Positions 1 to 7,237 of a stretch of 24,564 nt of DNA are shown piece after piece (the first letter of the stretch is position 1; each line of letters begins with the position of its first letter). The DNA comes from DATFVJ01 sp035517695 (GTDB lineage Bacteria; Actinomycetota; Actinomycetes; Streptosporangiales; Streptosporangiaceae): contig DATIYI010000439.1 in the NCBI GenBank assembly GCA_035517695.1, positions 1-24,564 on the forward strand, written 5' to 3'. The position numbers and the translations under genes were made by a program. Below the pieces are notes generated by a model. It was not told the DNA's origin and did no database searches. It saw nothing but the letters and a program-made list of their open reading frames with translations.

Positions 1-438
1 TCCCCGCCGCAGAACAGCAGCCCCCCGCCGCCCTTCAGGAACAACCGCACGCCCGATCTCCGCAACGACTCCCGGCTACCAGCAAATCGCCACCCCGCAC
101 GCGCACCCTCTCCTACGGGCGCACCGCCGCGGCAAAGCCCCGCAACGGGCGACCGCGGGGACAGGAGCCGCAGCAAAAAGGATCGCCTTGACGATCTCCC
201 GCAGGTCATGCGGTTCCGCCAGATTGAGCCCGGCCGCTGCCCGTTCCGCCCGGCACTTCGACAGCACCGGCTAAATCAAGCCCACCGGGCATCAGGCAGA
301 TCAGTCGCATATGGGCAGTCACTCGATCACAACGCCGAGCAATGACACAAGATAGCGCCCAGAGCGCGGGATCCGAGCAAAACTTCACTCTACGTAGCAG
401 AAATTAGGACGCAGCTAGGCTAGATGAAACGGACTCTA
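1..438. other. Region without a supportable gene
   Basis: No reading frame here shows a recognisable protein family. The longest candidates are about 60 codons, start just after stop codons and have no clear ribosome-binding site. The segment lies directly outside the left end of a decayed insertion sequence and may be degraded flanking DNA. No RNA gene, strong hairpin or repeat array was seen. Confidence 0.5.
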
Positions 439-461
439 AGGCGTGTCATATGGGTTGATCC
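439..461 (+). repeat. Left terminal inverted repeat of the IS remnant
   Basis: The segment beginning AGGCGTGTCATATGGG matches the reverse complement of 1188-1210 (beginning AGGCGCGTTATGTGAG) at 18 of 23 positions. Position and orientation are those expected of transposon ends. Confidence 0.7.
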
Positions 462-480
462 CGGCGTGTCCTGCTAGCCC

Positions 481-1189
481 GCCAGCGAAGCCGGGTTCGT
501 GGCCGAGGTCGCCCGGGATTGGCCGCATCTGTTTCCCCGTCTGCCGCAGCAGAGCCAGGCCAACCGGCGCATCCGCTGACTGTGGGGCGCGTTCGAGCAG
601 GTCCGGGCGGCGCTGGCGGCGCGCGTGCCCGAAGACGACTTCCAGCAGATCGACACCAGCGCGCTGCCGGTCAAGCACACCTCCCGGGTTCGCGGCCCAG
701 ACGACTGGACCGGGCCCAATAGCCTGCATGCCCGGTTCGGCCGCGACGCCGCACACGCCGAGTGGTTCTACGGATTCCGGCTGGCGATCAAGACGGACCT
801 GTGCAGCCGCATCGTGCGCGCCTGGAGCATCGTGCCCGCCGCCGTCAATGAACGCGACGTAGCAGAGGATCTGCTGGAAGCCGGGCCGTCACCGCACGAC
901 CTGCTGTGTGACGAGGGCTTCAACGGCGCCGCATTCGCCGCCGGGCAGGCCGCCGACGGGACCGCGATGCTCATCCCACCCACCAGGAACCAGCGCCGCA
1001 GCATGCCAGCGATCCTGCAGAAGATCATCGCCGAGTGGCGCAACCGGATCGAGACCGCCTTCGGCGACATCACCGACCTGATGGAGCCGGCCCGCCACGG
1101 CGCGCACACGTTCTGGGGACTGCTCACCCGTACCGCCGCGACCCATCCCGGCCCGTACCCTCAGGCAAGTATGCTTCGCCGGGCAGTAG
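481..1189 (+). pseudogene. DDE transposase remnant (IS982-like or related)
   Basis: The frame reads through transposase-like protein from ASEAGFVAEVARDWPHLFP to the end. It contains candidate catalytic residues: an Asp in QQIDTSALPVKH, an Asp in LLCDEGFNG and a Glu in RIETAFGDITD, with HARFGRDAAHAEWFYGFRL between the first two. It is broken in three ways. The N-terminus is missing. A TGA at 577-579 interrupts RRIR-LWGAFEQ, probably from a TGG codon. Near 1142-1145 one extra C shifts the frame; removing it restores TIPARTLRQVCFAGQ and a TAG at 1187-1189 inside the right inverted repeat. The longest open piece runs from 625 to 1203. Family assignment is by remembered similarity to actinobacterial IS982-type transposases; IS4/IS5 relatives are not excluded. 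It is not expected to be active. Confidence 0.75.
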
Positions 1190-1210
1190 ATCAACTCACA
1201 TAACGCGCCT
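1188..1210 (-). repeat. Right terminal inverted repeat of the IS remnant
   Basis: This is the inverted partner of 439-461 (18 of 23 matches). The restored transposase stop codon (1187-1189) falls at its inner edge, a layout common in compact insertion sequences. Confidence 0.7.
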
Positions 1211-1246
1211 GAGGGCAAGCGGCACCAAGACCGCGAGGCACCTCTC

Positions 1247-2440
1247 CTATCCGGCTCTGGATGTGGCGGCGAGCGCAAGCTCGGCGAGCGCTTCCCTGGC
1301 CTCAGCGGTAACCGGCGCATCCGTAAGTGCGGTCAGCGCCTCGGATAGGTAGCGCGCAATCATTTCCTCGCATTCGAGCAGCGCGCCCGTGCCGCGGATG
1401 ATCTCCTGAGCCTCCGCCACCCCCGCGTGATCGAGCCCGGGATCCCCGAGCCGTCTGCTGAGCGCCGCCGCCTGGTCCCGGCTGGCCTTGGCGAATGTGA
1501 TTGCGACGAGCACGGTGCGCTTACCCTCACGCAGGTCGTCGCCTGCGGGCTTGCCGGTTTGCGCGGGATCGCCGAAGACACCGAGCACATCGTCGCGAAG
1601 CTGGAAGGCGGTGCCGAGCGGCATGCCGAACCGCGTGTAGGCCTGCGTCACGGAATCCAGAGCGCCGGCCAGCGCTGCACCGAGGTGCAACGGCCGCTCG
1701 ACGGTGTACTTGGCGGACTTGTAACTCGCGACGCGCAGCGCAGAAGCGATCGTGCCAGCGCCGCTGACCTGCTCGAGCAGGTCGAGGTACTGCCCGGCCA
1801 TGACCTCGGTTGCCATCACGGACAGCACTCGGTGCCCGCGCTGCGTGGCGTCAGCGGGCAAGCCGCTCGCGAGGAACATGTCGTCGGTCCAGGACAGCAG
1901 CAGGTCGCCCATGAGGATGGCGGCCCCGACGCCAAACGATTCGGCCGATCCATGCCAGCCCGAGCCAGCGTGCCTGGCCGCGAAACGGCGGTGCAGTGAC
2001 GGCTGGCCGCGCCTGGTGTCGCTGCCATCCATCACGTCGTCATGCACGAGCGCGCTCGCGTGCAGGAGTTCGAGCGCCGCAGCGGCGGCGATGATCTCCG
2101 GGCAGTCGTCGCCGCCGGCGCCGCGCCATCCCCAGTAGCAGAACTCGGGCCGCAGCCGTTTCCCCCCCGCGAGCAGCGCCTCGATCGCCGTGAGCCCAGC
2201 TTGGAGTTCCTGACCCGCTGCAATGAGAACCGGGCGCTGCCGGGCGATGAACTGGTCGAGTGCCTGCTGCACCCCGGCCGTTATCCGCTCGAGCCCGGCC
2301 GGGCTGCGGCCAGCCCGGCCGTGTCCTGGTTCATCGTGTCCTGGTTCACCGTGTCCAGGCTTGCCCTGGCCGGCGCGGGCGCTGGTGGCCAGGCTCGCGG
2401 CCTGTTGACCTGCTGGCTCGTGCGCGGGCGGGAATGCCAT
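1247..2440 (-). CDS. Polyprenyl (geranylgeranyl/farnesyl-type) diphosphate synthase
   Basis: Trans-isoprenyl diphosphate synthase that condenses isopentenyl diphosphate with an allylic diphosphate to make prenyl chains; a cytosolic, Mg-dependent enzyme. All family landmarks are present: GGKRLRP (92-98), the first Asp-rich motif DDVMD (134-138), the second region QLRDDVLGVFGD (280-291) and GDDLREGKRT (300-309). Chain length cannot be read reliably; C20 or C15 is typical of short-chain actinobacterial members. The protein is 397 aa, longer than the usual 330-360, because of a Gly/Pro/His-rich N-terminal tail (about residues 20-48) encoded partly by three copies of a 15-bp repeat. The ATG at 2438-2440 is taken as the start, but a start inside the tail is possible. 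It is divergent from metF. No terpene synthase or carotenoid gene is nearby, so the product's use is unknown. Confidence 0.93.
   Translation of the reverse strand: MAFPPAHEPAGQQAASLATSARAGQGKPGHGEPGHDEPGHGRAGRSPAGLERITAGVQQALDQFIARQRPVLIAAGQELQAGLTAIEALLAGGKRLRPEFCYWGWRGAGGDDCPEIIAAAAALELLHASALVHDDVMDGSDTRRGQPSLHRRFAARHAGSGWHGSAESFGVGAAILMGDLLLSWTDDMFLASGLPADATQRGHRVLSVMATEVMAGQYLDLLEQVSGAGTIASALRVASYKSAKYTVERPLHLGAALAGALDSVTQAYTRFGMPLGTAFQLRDDVLGVFGDPAQTGKPAGDDLREGKRTVLVAITFAKASRDQAAALSRRLGDPGLDHAGVAEAQEIIRGTGALLECEEMIARYLSEALTALTDAPVTAEAREALAELALAATSRAG
2320..2364. repeat. 15-bp tandem repeat (3 copies) in the synthase N-terminal coding region
   Basis: The unit CGTGTCCTGGTTCAT occurs at 2320-2334, as CGTGTCCTGGTTCAC at 2335-2349, and as a diverged third copy at 2350-2364. 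Read on the minus strand it encodes a pentapeptide repeat of the type EPGHG/EPGHD. The 15-bp period keeps the frame open. Confidence 0.85.
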
Positions 2441-2533
2441 GGTCGCGAGGCTAATCGCGGTGCGAGCCTGCCGGGGACGCGGGTAGCATGATCATGTTCG
2501 CATTCCGGCCGGACATCCGGTTAGCCTTGCCGC

Positions 2534-3490
2534 ATGGTGCTTGCACCGAATCAACGCGCGGCCACGATACGCGACCTCCTCGCCGGCGGCGGCGAGTCAT
2601 ACTCGTTCGAGTTCATGCCGCCGAAGACGGAGGACGCCGAACGCCAGTTGTGGCTGGCGATACGCCAGCTTGAGGCGCTTGCGCCGACATTTGTCTCTGT
2701 CACTTACGGCGCGGGTGGCACCACCAGGGACCGCACAGTAAGGGTAACCGGCCGGATTGCGGCAGAGACGACCTTGACTCCGGTCGGGCACTTCACTGCA
2801 GTGAACCACTCGGTGGCCGAACTCCGGCATGTCATCGGCTCCTATGCCGCCGAGGGGGTGCGAAACGTGCTCGCGCTGCGCGGCGACCCGCCTGGCGACC
2901 CCAACGCCGAGTGGGTGCCGCACCCAGCGGGCCTCAGTTATGCGGCTGACCTTGTGCGCCTGATCAGGGCGTCCGGTAACTTCTGCGTCGGGGTGGCGGC
3001 CTTTCCTGAAAAGCACCCACGATCGCCAGATTTCGACACAGACGTCGATTATTTCGTGCGCAAGTGCCGCGCGGGCGCCGATTTCGCGATCACCCAGATG
3101 TTCTTTTACGTCGCGGATTACCTGCGACTGCGCGACCGGGTTGCGGCACTCGGTTGCGACATTCCGATCATCGCGGGCATCATGCCGATTACCAATGTCC
3201 GTATGATCGAGCGGGCCGCGGTGCTGTCGGGCGCCAAGTTCCCACCCGAGCTAGCCGAACGGCTTCGCGGGGTGGCGCACGACAGCGCAGCCGTTAGGGA
3301 AATCGGGGTGGAGTTCGCGGCGGCGATGTGCCAGCGCCTGCTCGATGAGGGTGTCCCCGGCCTGCACTTTTATACGCTCAACCGGTCAACCGCCACCCGG
3401 GAGATTTACCACGTGCTCGGCCTGCGGGACCGGGGCTCGCGCGGGCGTCAGCCTGAAACCAGAGGCAGCGCGGCCCCCATCACCGCGTAA
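2534..3490 (+). CDS. metF: 5,10-methylenetetrahydrofolate reductase
   Basis: Reduces 5,10-methylene-THF to 5-methyl-THF, the methyl donor for methionine synthase; a cytosolic flavoprotein with a TIM-barrel fold. Seen in the 318-aa product: SYSFEFMPPKT (23-32) containing the conserved Glu, FVSVTYGAGG (53-62), VLALRGDPP, ITQMFFYVADY, IIAGIMPI and the C-terminal GLHFYTLNRS. Length fits bacterial MetF (about 290-320). The ATG at 2534 is the first in frame; the divergent gap to the polyprenyl synthase is 93 bp and must hold both promoters. The 3' end overlaps the convergent GNAT gene by 43 bp, leaving no room for a separate terminator. A short Arg/Gly-rich tail (about residues 300-318) follows the conserved core. 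With metK downstream in the window it belongs to the methionine/SAM cycle. No SAM riboswitch was recognised. Confidence 0.96.
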   Translation: MVLAPNQRAATIRDLLAGGGESYSFEFMPPKTEDAERQLWLAIRQLEALAPTFVSVTYGAGGTTRDRTVRVTGRIAAETTLTPVGHFTAVNHSVAELRHVIGSYAAEGVRNVLALRGDPPGDPNAEWVPHPAGLSYAADLVRLIRASGNFCVGVAAFPEKHPRSPDFDTDVDYFVRKCRAGADFAITQMFFYVADYLRLRDRVAALGCDIPIIAGIMPITNVRMIERAAVLSGAKFPPELAERLRGVAHDSAAVREIGVEFAAAMCQRLLDEGVPGLHFYTLNRSTATREIYHVLGLRDRGSRGRQPETRGSAAPITA

Positions 3491-4011
3491 CGCTCGGGCC
3501 CGCCAGGAAAGCAGAACTGGCTGAGCAGGTCGCTGAAGCCGAGCTTGTAATAGAGATGCCTGGCAGGTGAAGCGGCGTCGCGCGTGGACAGCACGGCGGT
3601 CCGCTCGGTGCGGTCGGCGGTGAGCGCGAGCATCATGCGGCGGCCGACTCCGTGGCCCTGATATTCCGGGTGCACGTGTACCTCGCCGATTTCGAACGAG
3701 TCGGCAAGCCAGCCGCTTGCGGGCCCGCGGCCTGAGGTGGCGGTTACTGCGGACTCCACGAGGTCGTGCCACCACTGGCCATTCTCACCGTGGAACCCGT
3801 ACGCGAAGCCGATGATCGCGCGAGGCTGGTCGCTGCTAGCTGCGACGCCCCGGAAGCGGGGATAGGCGAGGTGCCGCTCCATGATGGATCGCCTGCCAGG
3901 AAGCTGGACAGCGGGCGGGTTCATCGCGGCCGCGTAAACCGACAAACACGCCTCAAGTTGAGCGGTGAAGGCGACCGTGTCGAGTTCCCGCAACTCGATT
4001 TGTGGAGGCAC
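3448..4011 (-). CDS. GNAT-family N-acetyltransferase
   Basis: Predicted to transfer an acetyl group from acetyl-CoA to an unknown amine. The GNAT acetyl-CoA motif is clear: FEIGEVHVHPEYQGHGVGRR, with Q-G-H-G-V-G at about residues 118-123 of the chosen product, followed by LYYKLGFSDLLSQF typical of the C-terminal part of the fold. The GTG at 4009-4011 (VPPQIELRELD) is preferred because the upstream in-frame extension to a GTG at 4102-4104 would run into the kinase gene and is Arg-rich without family character; neither start has a strong Shine-Dalgarno sequence. The gene follows the kinase gene on the same strand after about 60 bp, so cotranscription is plausible. Its 3' end overlaps metF. The substrate cannot be inferred. 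Confidence 0.85.
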   Translation of the reverse strand: MPPQIELRELDTVAFTAQLEACLSVYAAAMNPPAVQLPGRRSIMERHLAYPRFRGVAASSDQPRAIIGFAYGFHGENGQWWHDLVESAVTATSGRGPASGWLADSFEIGEVHVHPEYQGHGVGRRMMLALTADRTERTAVLSTRDAASPARHLYYKLGFSDLLSQFCFPGGPERYAVMGAALPLVSG

Positions 4012-4070
4012 ACGAGCCAGCTTACCGAAGCCGTAATGCGCGCTTCGGCCCGGTGCCCGCAGAGTTAGGG

Positions 4071-6245
4071 TCAGCCGACGGCGATTGCGAACAGGTGCAG
4101 GCACGGCACCCCGTTGGCGGGCGCTGATCCTGCGGGCAGGGTGACGGCCTCCACCGCGGCGCCCTGCCGAAGCGGGATCGAAGCGAAGTAGACCGCCACC
4201 GGAGGGCCGGTCAGTGGCGGCTGGTCAGGGGGGCCGTTGGGGTGTGCCGTCGTGACGGCGAGTTCGTCCTGGCCAGGCGTTGCCTGGTTCGCCCACCAAT
4301 CGTCCATGGCGAGGTGGAACGACTGCTGAGCGCCGTTCTGGTAGAAGACTGTCCCGTTACCGCCTGTGCTGCCGAAGTCTGCGGCGCCCAGGAATGCCAG
4401 GTGGGGGCCGGTCGCGGCAATGAGGAACGTCTGGCCCTGTGCCGCGACGTTGTCCGGCTTACCGGCCGGTGCATTGGGCCATTCGAACAAGATGCCGTCG
4501 TGTGCCACCTGGCCGCCCGGCAGGTAACCGGCGGCTGCGAGCGCCTCGGTCTGGTAACTTAGCCCAGTTCCGTCGAGGTTCGCCGCTGCGGCTTCCGCCT
4601 GCGGCGCGATTCCCGCGTTATTGAAGGCCTGGCTGAAAGAGGCGTACGGGACCACGGCGCTGCCGGTGACGGGGGCCGCCGCGCACTGGGCGGCTGCCGA
4701 GCAGGTGGCGGCGGCGACCAGGTTGAACCCGCCGGGCTGCGCGCCGGCCGGGGCGGTGACACGCCACGTGACGGCTGCCTTGCCGCCCGCGGGGACCGAT
4801 GCCACGGCGGGCGACGACTCAGGTGTGACGGTCCATCCCTGGGGTGCGGACAGGTTAAGCGTGGCGCTTGTAACGGATTCCTTGGCGTTGTTGACCAGGA
4901 TCTCCGTGACCCGCACTGTGGCGCCGGGCGGGGCAAGCACAGGGGGTGGCGGCTGCACCTGACCCGGATTCTGCTGGGTACCCGCGGCGATCACCCACGG
5001 CGTCGCGGGTAACGAGTTCGGGGGCAGCGAGGGCGGCTGGGCGGGTGGGCGGCCGCCCTTATCATGGGCGGCTGCCGTTTCGTGCAGCCTCGCCGCGTGC
5101 CCGGACCCGGGCGCGGCTGCGACTGCCATAACGATTCCGGTTCCTGCGATGATCGCGGCGACAGTCGCGGCGGCCGGTAGCGACCAGCGCCGCAAGCGTG
5201 GCCGCGATGGCTGCGGCGTCACGGCCGGCGTCTCGGCTAGCGGCAAGGCCTGGGTTGGCGGCCAGGACCGATCGGCGGATCCGACGCGGGTCCCTGTCCC
5301 TGGACCGCCCTGCTCGCGCGCTCCGTCGAAGCCGCGCCGTTGATGACCGCGCGCCCCTGCCGTCGAGGTCGCCGTCGAGGCGGCGAACAATGTGCCTTGG
5401 ATGCCTGTTCCATTGCGCGCAAAGAGTTCGGTCCGCGCGGATCCTTCGCGCAGCATCGCAGCGAACGCGAGCGCCGACGCGGGCCGTAGCGCCGGATTCT
5501 TCTCCATCGCGCCACGACAGCATTGGGCCAGGCCGGCGGGGATATCGCCGGGCAATGGCGGAGCCGTTTCTTGTGCGTGGGCGGAGACGACCCAGACGGG
5601 ATCGGTGGACGTGAACGGCGGCTTTCCCGCCAGCATCTGGTAAAGGACGACCGCAAGTGAGTAGACATCCGATGCCGGGGTTGCTGGCCGCCCCGCGCCC
5701 CGTTCGGGCGCGAGATACGTCGCGCTGCCGACCAGCGTCCCTGTCGCGGTCAGCGGGTCGTCTCCCGCGCCGAGCGCGATCCCGAAATCCACCAGCTTCA
5801 CGCCTTGCTCGGCGAGGATGACGTTGGCTGGCTTAACGTCGCGGTGGATCACACCGGCCTGATGAGCGGCGTGCAGCCCCTCTGCGACCTGCGCGGCGAT
5901 CTCGGCTGCGTCGGCGGCCGGCATCCGGCCTACCCGGCCAAGCCGGTGCTGCAGGGTCTCGCCGGTGAGGAAGTCCATCACCATGAAGGCGCGGCCTTCT
6001 TCCTCGCCGTAGTCGTGCACACCGCCAAGACGTGGGTGTGACAGCCGGGCGAGCAAGCGGGCCTCGCGGCGGAAGCGCGCGCTCGCGTCGGGATTGTCGT
6101 CGACCTGGAGCACCAGGATCTTGATCGCGACATCGCGGTCAAGCACCGTGTCCCTGGCACGCCACACCGCGCCCATCCCGCCACGCCCGATCGGCTCGCC
6201 GAGTCGGTAGCGGCCGCCGAGCAACGTGCTCGCCCGCCCGGTCAC
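4071..6245 (-). CDS. Membrane Ser/Thr protein kinase with NEW3-like ectodomain
   Basis: Hanks-type Ser/Thr kinase of 724 aa. Kinase domain (about 12-265): Gly-loop GRGGMGAVW (20-28), Lys42 in VAIKIL, catalytic HRDVKPAN (134-141), DFG (153-155) and APER (179-182); all key residues are present, so it should be active. A disordered linker (270-350) leads to one transmembrane segment (about 357-377), predicting a cytosolic kinase and an extracellular C-terminus. Outside are a Pro-rich stalk (395-440), a beta-sandwich-like segment (about 440-530, GATVRVTEILVNN to AVTWRVTAPAGAQPGGF) resembling NEW3 domains of carbohydrate-active enzymes, and a terminal module (about 535-724, FNNAGIAPQAEAAAANLDG to LHLFAIAVG) resembling domains attached to glycoside hydrolases. 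There are no PASTA repeats. GTG start at 6243-6245 with a GGAGG about 9 nt upstream. A cell-surface sugar or wall signal is an inference from the ectodomain. Confidence 0.93.
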   Translation of the reverse strand: MTGRASTLLGGRYRLGEPIGRGGMGAVWRARDTVLDRDVAIKILVLQVDDNPDASARFRREARLLARLSHPRLGGVHDYGEEEGRAFMVMDFLTGETLQHRLGRVGRMPAADAAEIAAQVAEGLHAAHQAGVIHRDVKPANVILAEQGVKLVDFGIALGAGDDPLTATGTLVGSATYLAPERGAGRPATPASDVYSLAVVLYQMLAGKPPFTSTDPVWVVSAHAQETAPPLPGDIPAGLAQCCRGAMEKNPALRPASALAFAAMLREGSARTELFARNGTGIQGTLFAASTATSTAGARGHQRRGFDGAREQGGPGTGTRVGSADRSWPPTQALPLAETPAVTPQPSRPRLRRWSLPAAATVAAIIAGTGIVMAVAAAPGSGHAARLHETAAAHDKGGRPPAQPPSLPPNSLPATPWVIAAGTQQNPGQVQPPPPVLAPPGATVRVTEILVNNAKESVTSATLNLSAPQGWTVTPESSPAVASVPAGGKAAVTWRVTAPAGAQPGGFNLVAAATCSAAAQCAAAPVTGSAVVPYASFSQAFNNAGIAPQAEAAAANLDGTGLSYQTEALAAAGYLPGGQVAHDGILFEWPNAPAGKPDNVAAQGQTFLIAATGPHLAFLGAADFGSTGGNGTVFYQNGAQQSFHLAMDDWWANQATPGQDELAVTTAHPNGPPDQPPLTGPPVAVYFASIPLRQGAAVEAVTLPAGSAPANGVPCLHLFAIAVG

Positions 6246-6501
6246 GCCAGTCAGCCTCCCTGCGCGGCGCGTTGCCGCTTCATTCAGAGGTCATGACATC
6301 AGATTCGATGGCCGCTCAGGTGTAGTTTGCGCCGTTCCGCAGTGCCCGGTTGCGTGCGGCGCCGCCACGGCAAGGCTTTGCGCCCGAGGTCGACGCGGTG
6401 ATGGCCATGGATGCGGCTGGTCTGGAGATTCCTGACCGAATCGGCGGATTCTCATCAAGTAGTAAGCGGGCCGTTACATTCTGTGGGAGGACCCCGGGGG
6501 T

Positions 6502-6582
6502 CGCGCCGTCGGCAGCCGCGCCGTCGGCAGCCGCGCCGTCCGCAACCGCACCGTCCGCAACCGCACCGTCCGCAACCGCGCC
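6502..6582. repeat. 15-bp minisatellite, 5.4 copies
   Basis: The unit GCGCCGTCGGCAGCC appears twice exactly (6502-6516, 6517-6531), then three times as the variant GCGCCGTCCGCAACC or GCACCGTCCGCAACC, ending with a 6-bp partial copy. The two variants sit in homogeneous blocks, as expected for growth by slippage or unequal exchange. No gene is supported across it. Confidence 0.9.
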
Positions 6583-6641
6583 GCTTGGACGCACCCGGCG
6601 GGACATGCGCGGGTCAGAAATGTCACACCCCTCGCGTAACT

Positions 6642-6692
6642 TCGAACACGTGTCCGCCTACTGGCTGGACATCTCATCGAACTCGTGTTCGA
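6642..6692. promoter_or_regulatory. Candidate LexA (SOS) operators, one exact and one degenerate
   Basis: TCGAACTCGTGTTCGA at 6677-6692 is an exact match to the actinobacterial/Gram-positive SOS box TCGAAC-N4-GTTCGA and a perfect inverted repeat in its arms. A second site 35 bp upstream, TCGAACACGTGTCCGC (6642-6657), has an intact left arm and two changes in the right arm. They lie about 120 and 160 bp before the HEPN gene start and about 400 bp from the kinase start, so the HEPN gene is the likelier target. LexA binding itself is inferred from the consensus. Confidence 0.75.
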
Positions 6693-6747
6693 ATGGGAGT
6701 ACGCGGAGCCGCACGGCAGCCTCAAGACCCCCGGGGTAGCCGTGCGG

Positions 6748-6783
6748 GGCCAGGCGCGGCGAGGGGAAGCGCCTCGCCTGGCC
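6748..6783 (+). other. Strong leader hairpin before the HEPN gene
   Basis: A 14-bp stem with one mismatch (GGCCAGGCGCGGCG at 6748-6761 with CGCCTCGCCTGGCC at 6770-6783) closes an 8-nt loop. It lies between the LexA-type boxes and the HEPN start codon. No U-tract follows, so it is not a classical intrinsic terminator. It could be a structured leader, an attenuator or a GC-rich terminator-like element. Confidence 0.55.
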
Positions 6784-6814
6784 ACCGCTCCGCACGAGTA
6801 GGGAGGTAGCAGGG

Positions 6815-7237
6815 ATGAACGCAGTCACAGCAGCGGTGCGCCCAGAGCGGCCCCGGGTGGCGCCGTCGATCGTGACGCTGCTCGAGTCGGCGCGCCACGG
6901 CCTCGCGGCGGCGGCCGCCGAGCCTGCACCAGCCACTCGATATGTGGCCGCTCACCTGGCCGCGTTGCGCGCGGCCGCTGCGGTGGTGTCCGCGCGGGCC
7001 GAACCTAACGGCGGACCACGTCGGCGCGGCCCGCGCAGCGTCTGGGAACTTCTTCCGCGCGTGGCACCTGCGCTCTCCGAGTGGGCGGCGTTCTTTGCCG
7101 CGGGCGCTGCGAAGCGCGCAGCAGCGGAGGCGGGCCTTCCGCGGGCGGTCAGTGCGCGGGAAGCTGACGACTTGCTTCGGGATTCCGAGACATTTCTGGG
7201 GCTCGTCGAGGACGCTTTGGGAGTGCTTGCGGCCTGA
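6815..7237 (+). CDS. SAV_6107-family HEPN domain protein
   Basis: The 140-aa all-helical protein matches the actinobacterial SAV_6107 HEPN family: TLLESARHGLAAAAAEPAP near the N-terminus, RYVAAHLAALRAAAAVVSAR (42-61), SVWELLPRVAPALSEWAAFF, AAGAAKRAAAEAGLPRAVS and AREADDLLRDSETFLGLVE. Arg42-Tyr-Val-Ala-Ala-His47 fits the R-x4-6-H pattern of HEPN ribonucleases; whether this family uses it catalytically is not established here. ATG start with GGGAGG about 10 nt upstream. It is transcribed alone, convergent with bldD, and preceded by an exact SOS box, pointing to DNA-damage induction. No antitoxin-like partner gene is adjacent. Family identity is confident; function is unknown. Confidence 0.9.
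   Translation: MNAVTAAVRPERPRVAPSIVTLLESARHGLAAAAAEPAPATRYVAAHLAALRAAAAVVSARAEPNGGPRRRGPRSVWELLPRVAPALSEWAAFFAAGAAKRAAAEAGLPRAVSAREADDLLRDSETFLGLVEDALGVLAA

Larger units (their letters stand above)
439..1210 (+). mobile_element. Decayed DDE insertion sequence with terminal inverted repeats
   Basis: A 772-bp element is bounded by imperfect 23-bp inverted repeats (439-461 and 1188-1210; 18 of 23 positions match, all differences being transitions). Between them lies a transposase broken by an in-frame stop and a frameshift, and lacking its N-terminal part. An intact element of this kind would be nearer 1 kb, so a deletion next to the left repeat is likely. No direct target duplication is visible (left flank GGACTCTA, right flank GAGGGCAA), consistent with age or rearrangement. 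The right end stops about 36 bp from the 3' end of the polyprenyl synthase gene. Confidence 0.75.
6246..6814. other. Intergenic control region between kinase and HEPN genes
   Basis: Divergent intergenic region of 569 bp without a convincing gene. It holds, from left to right, the kinase ribosome-binding site and presumed promoter, a 15-bp minisatellite (6502-6582), two LexA-type boxes (6642-6657 and 6677-6692), a strong hairpin (6748-6783) and the HEPN gene ribosome-binding site (GGGAGG just upstream of 6815). Open frames across the minisatellite are Ala/Pro/Ser-rich by-products of the repeat. Confidence 0.6.

Noticed and set aside
76..267. Minus-strand frame containing AEPHDLREIVKAIL
   Set aside because: It looks faintly protein-like, but it is short, begins right after a stop codon, lacks a ribosome-binding site and matches no family I recognise. 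It may be a decayed gene end.
2487..2496. Palindrome CATGATCATG between the polyprenyl synthase gene and metF
   Set aside because: It is only 10 bp long and matches no known operator that I can name. It could occur by chance.
6350..6739. Ala/Pro/Ser-rich frame upstream of the HEPN gene
   Set aside because: Its central part is translation of the 15-bp minisatellite, and it runs across the LexA-type boxes. There is no ribosome-binding site or family match.
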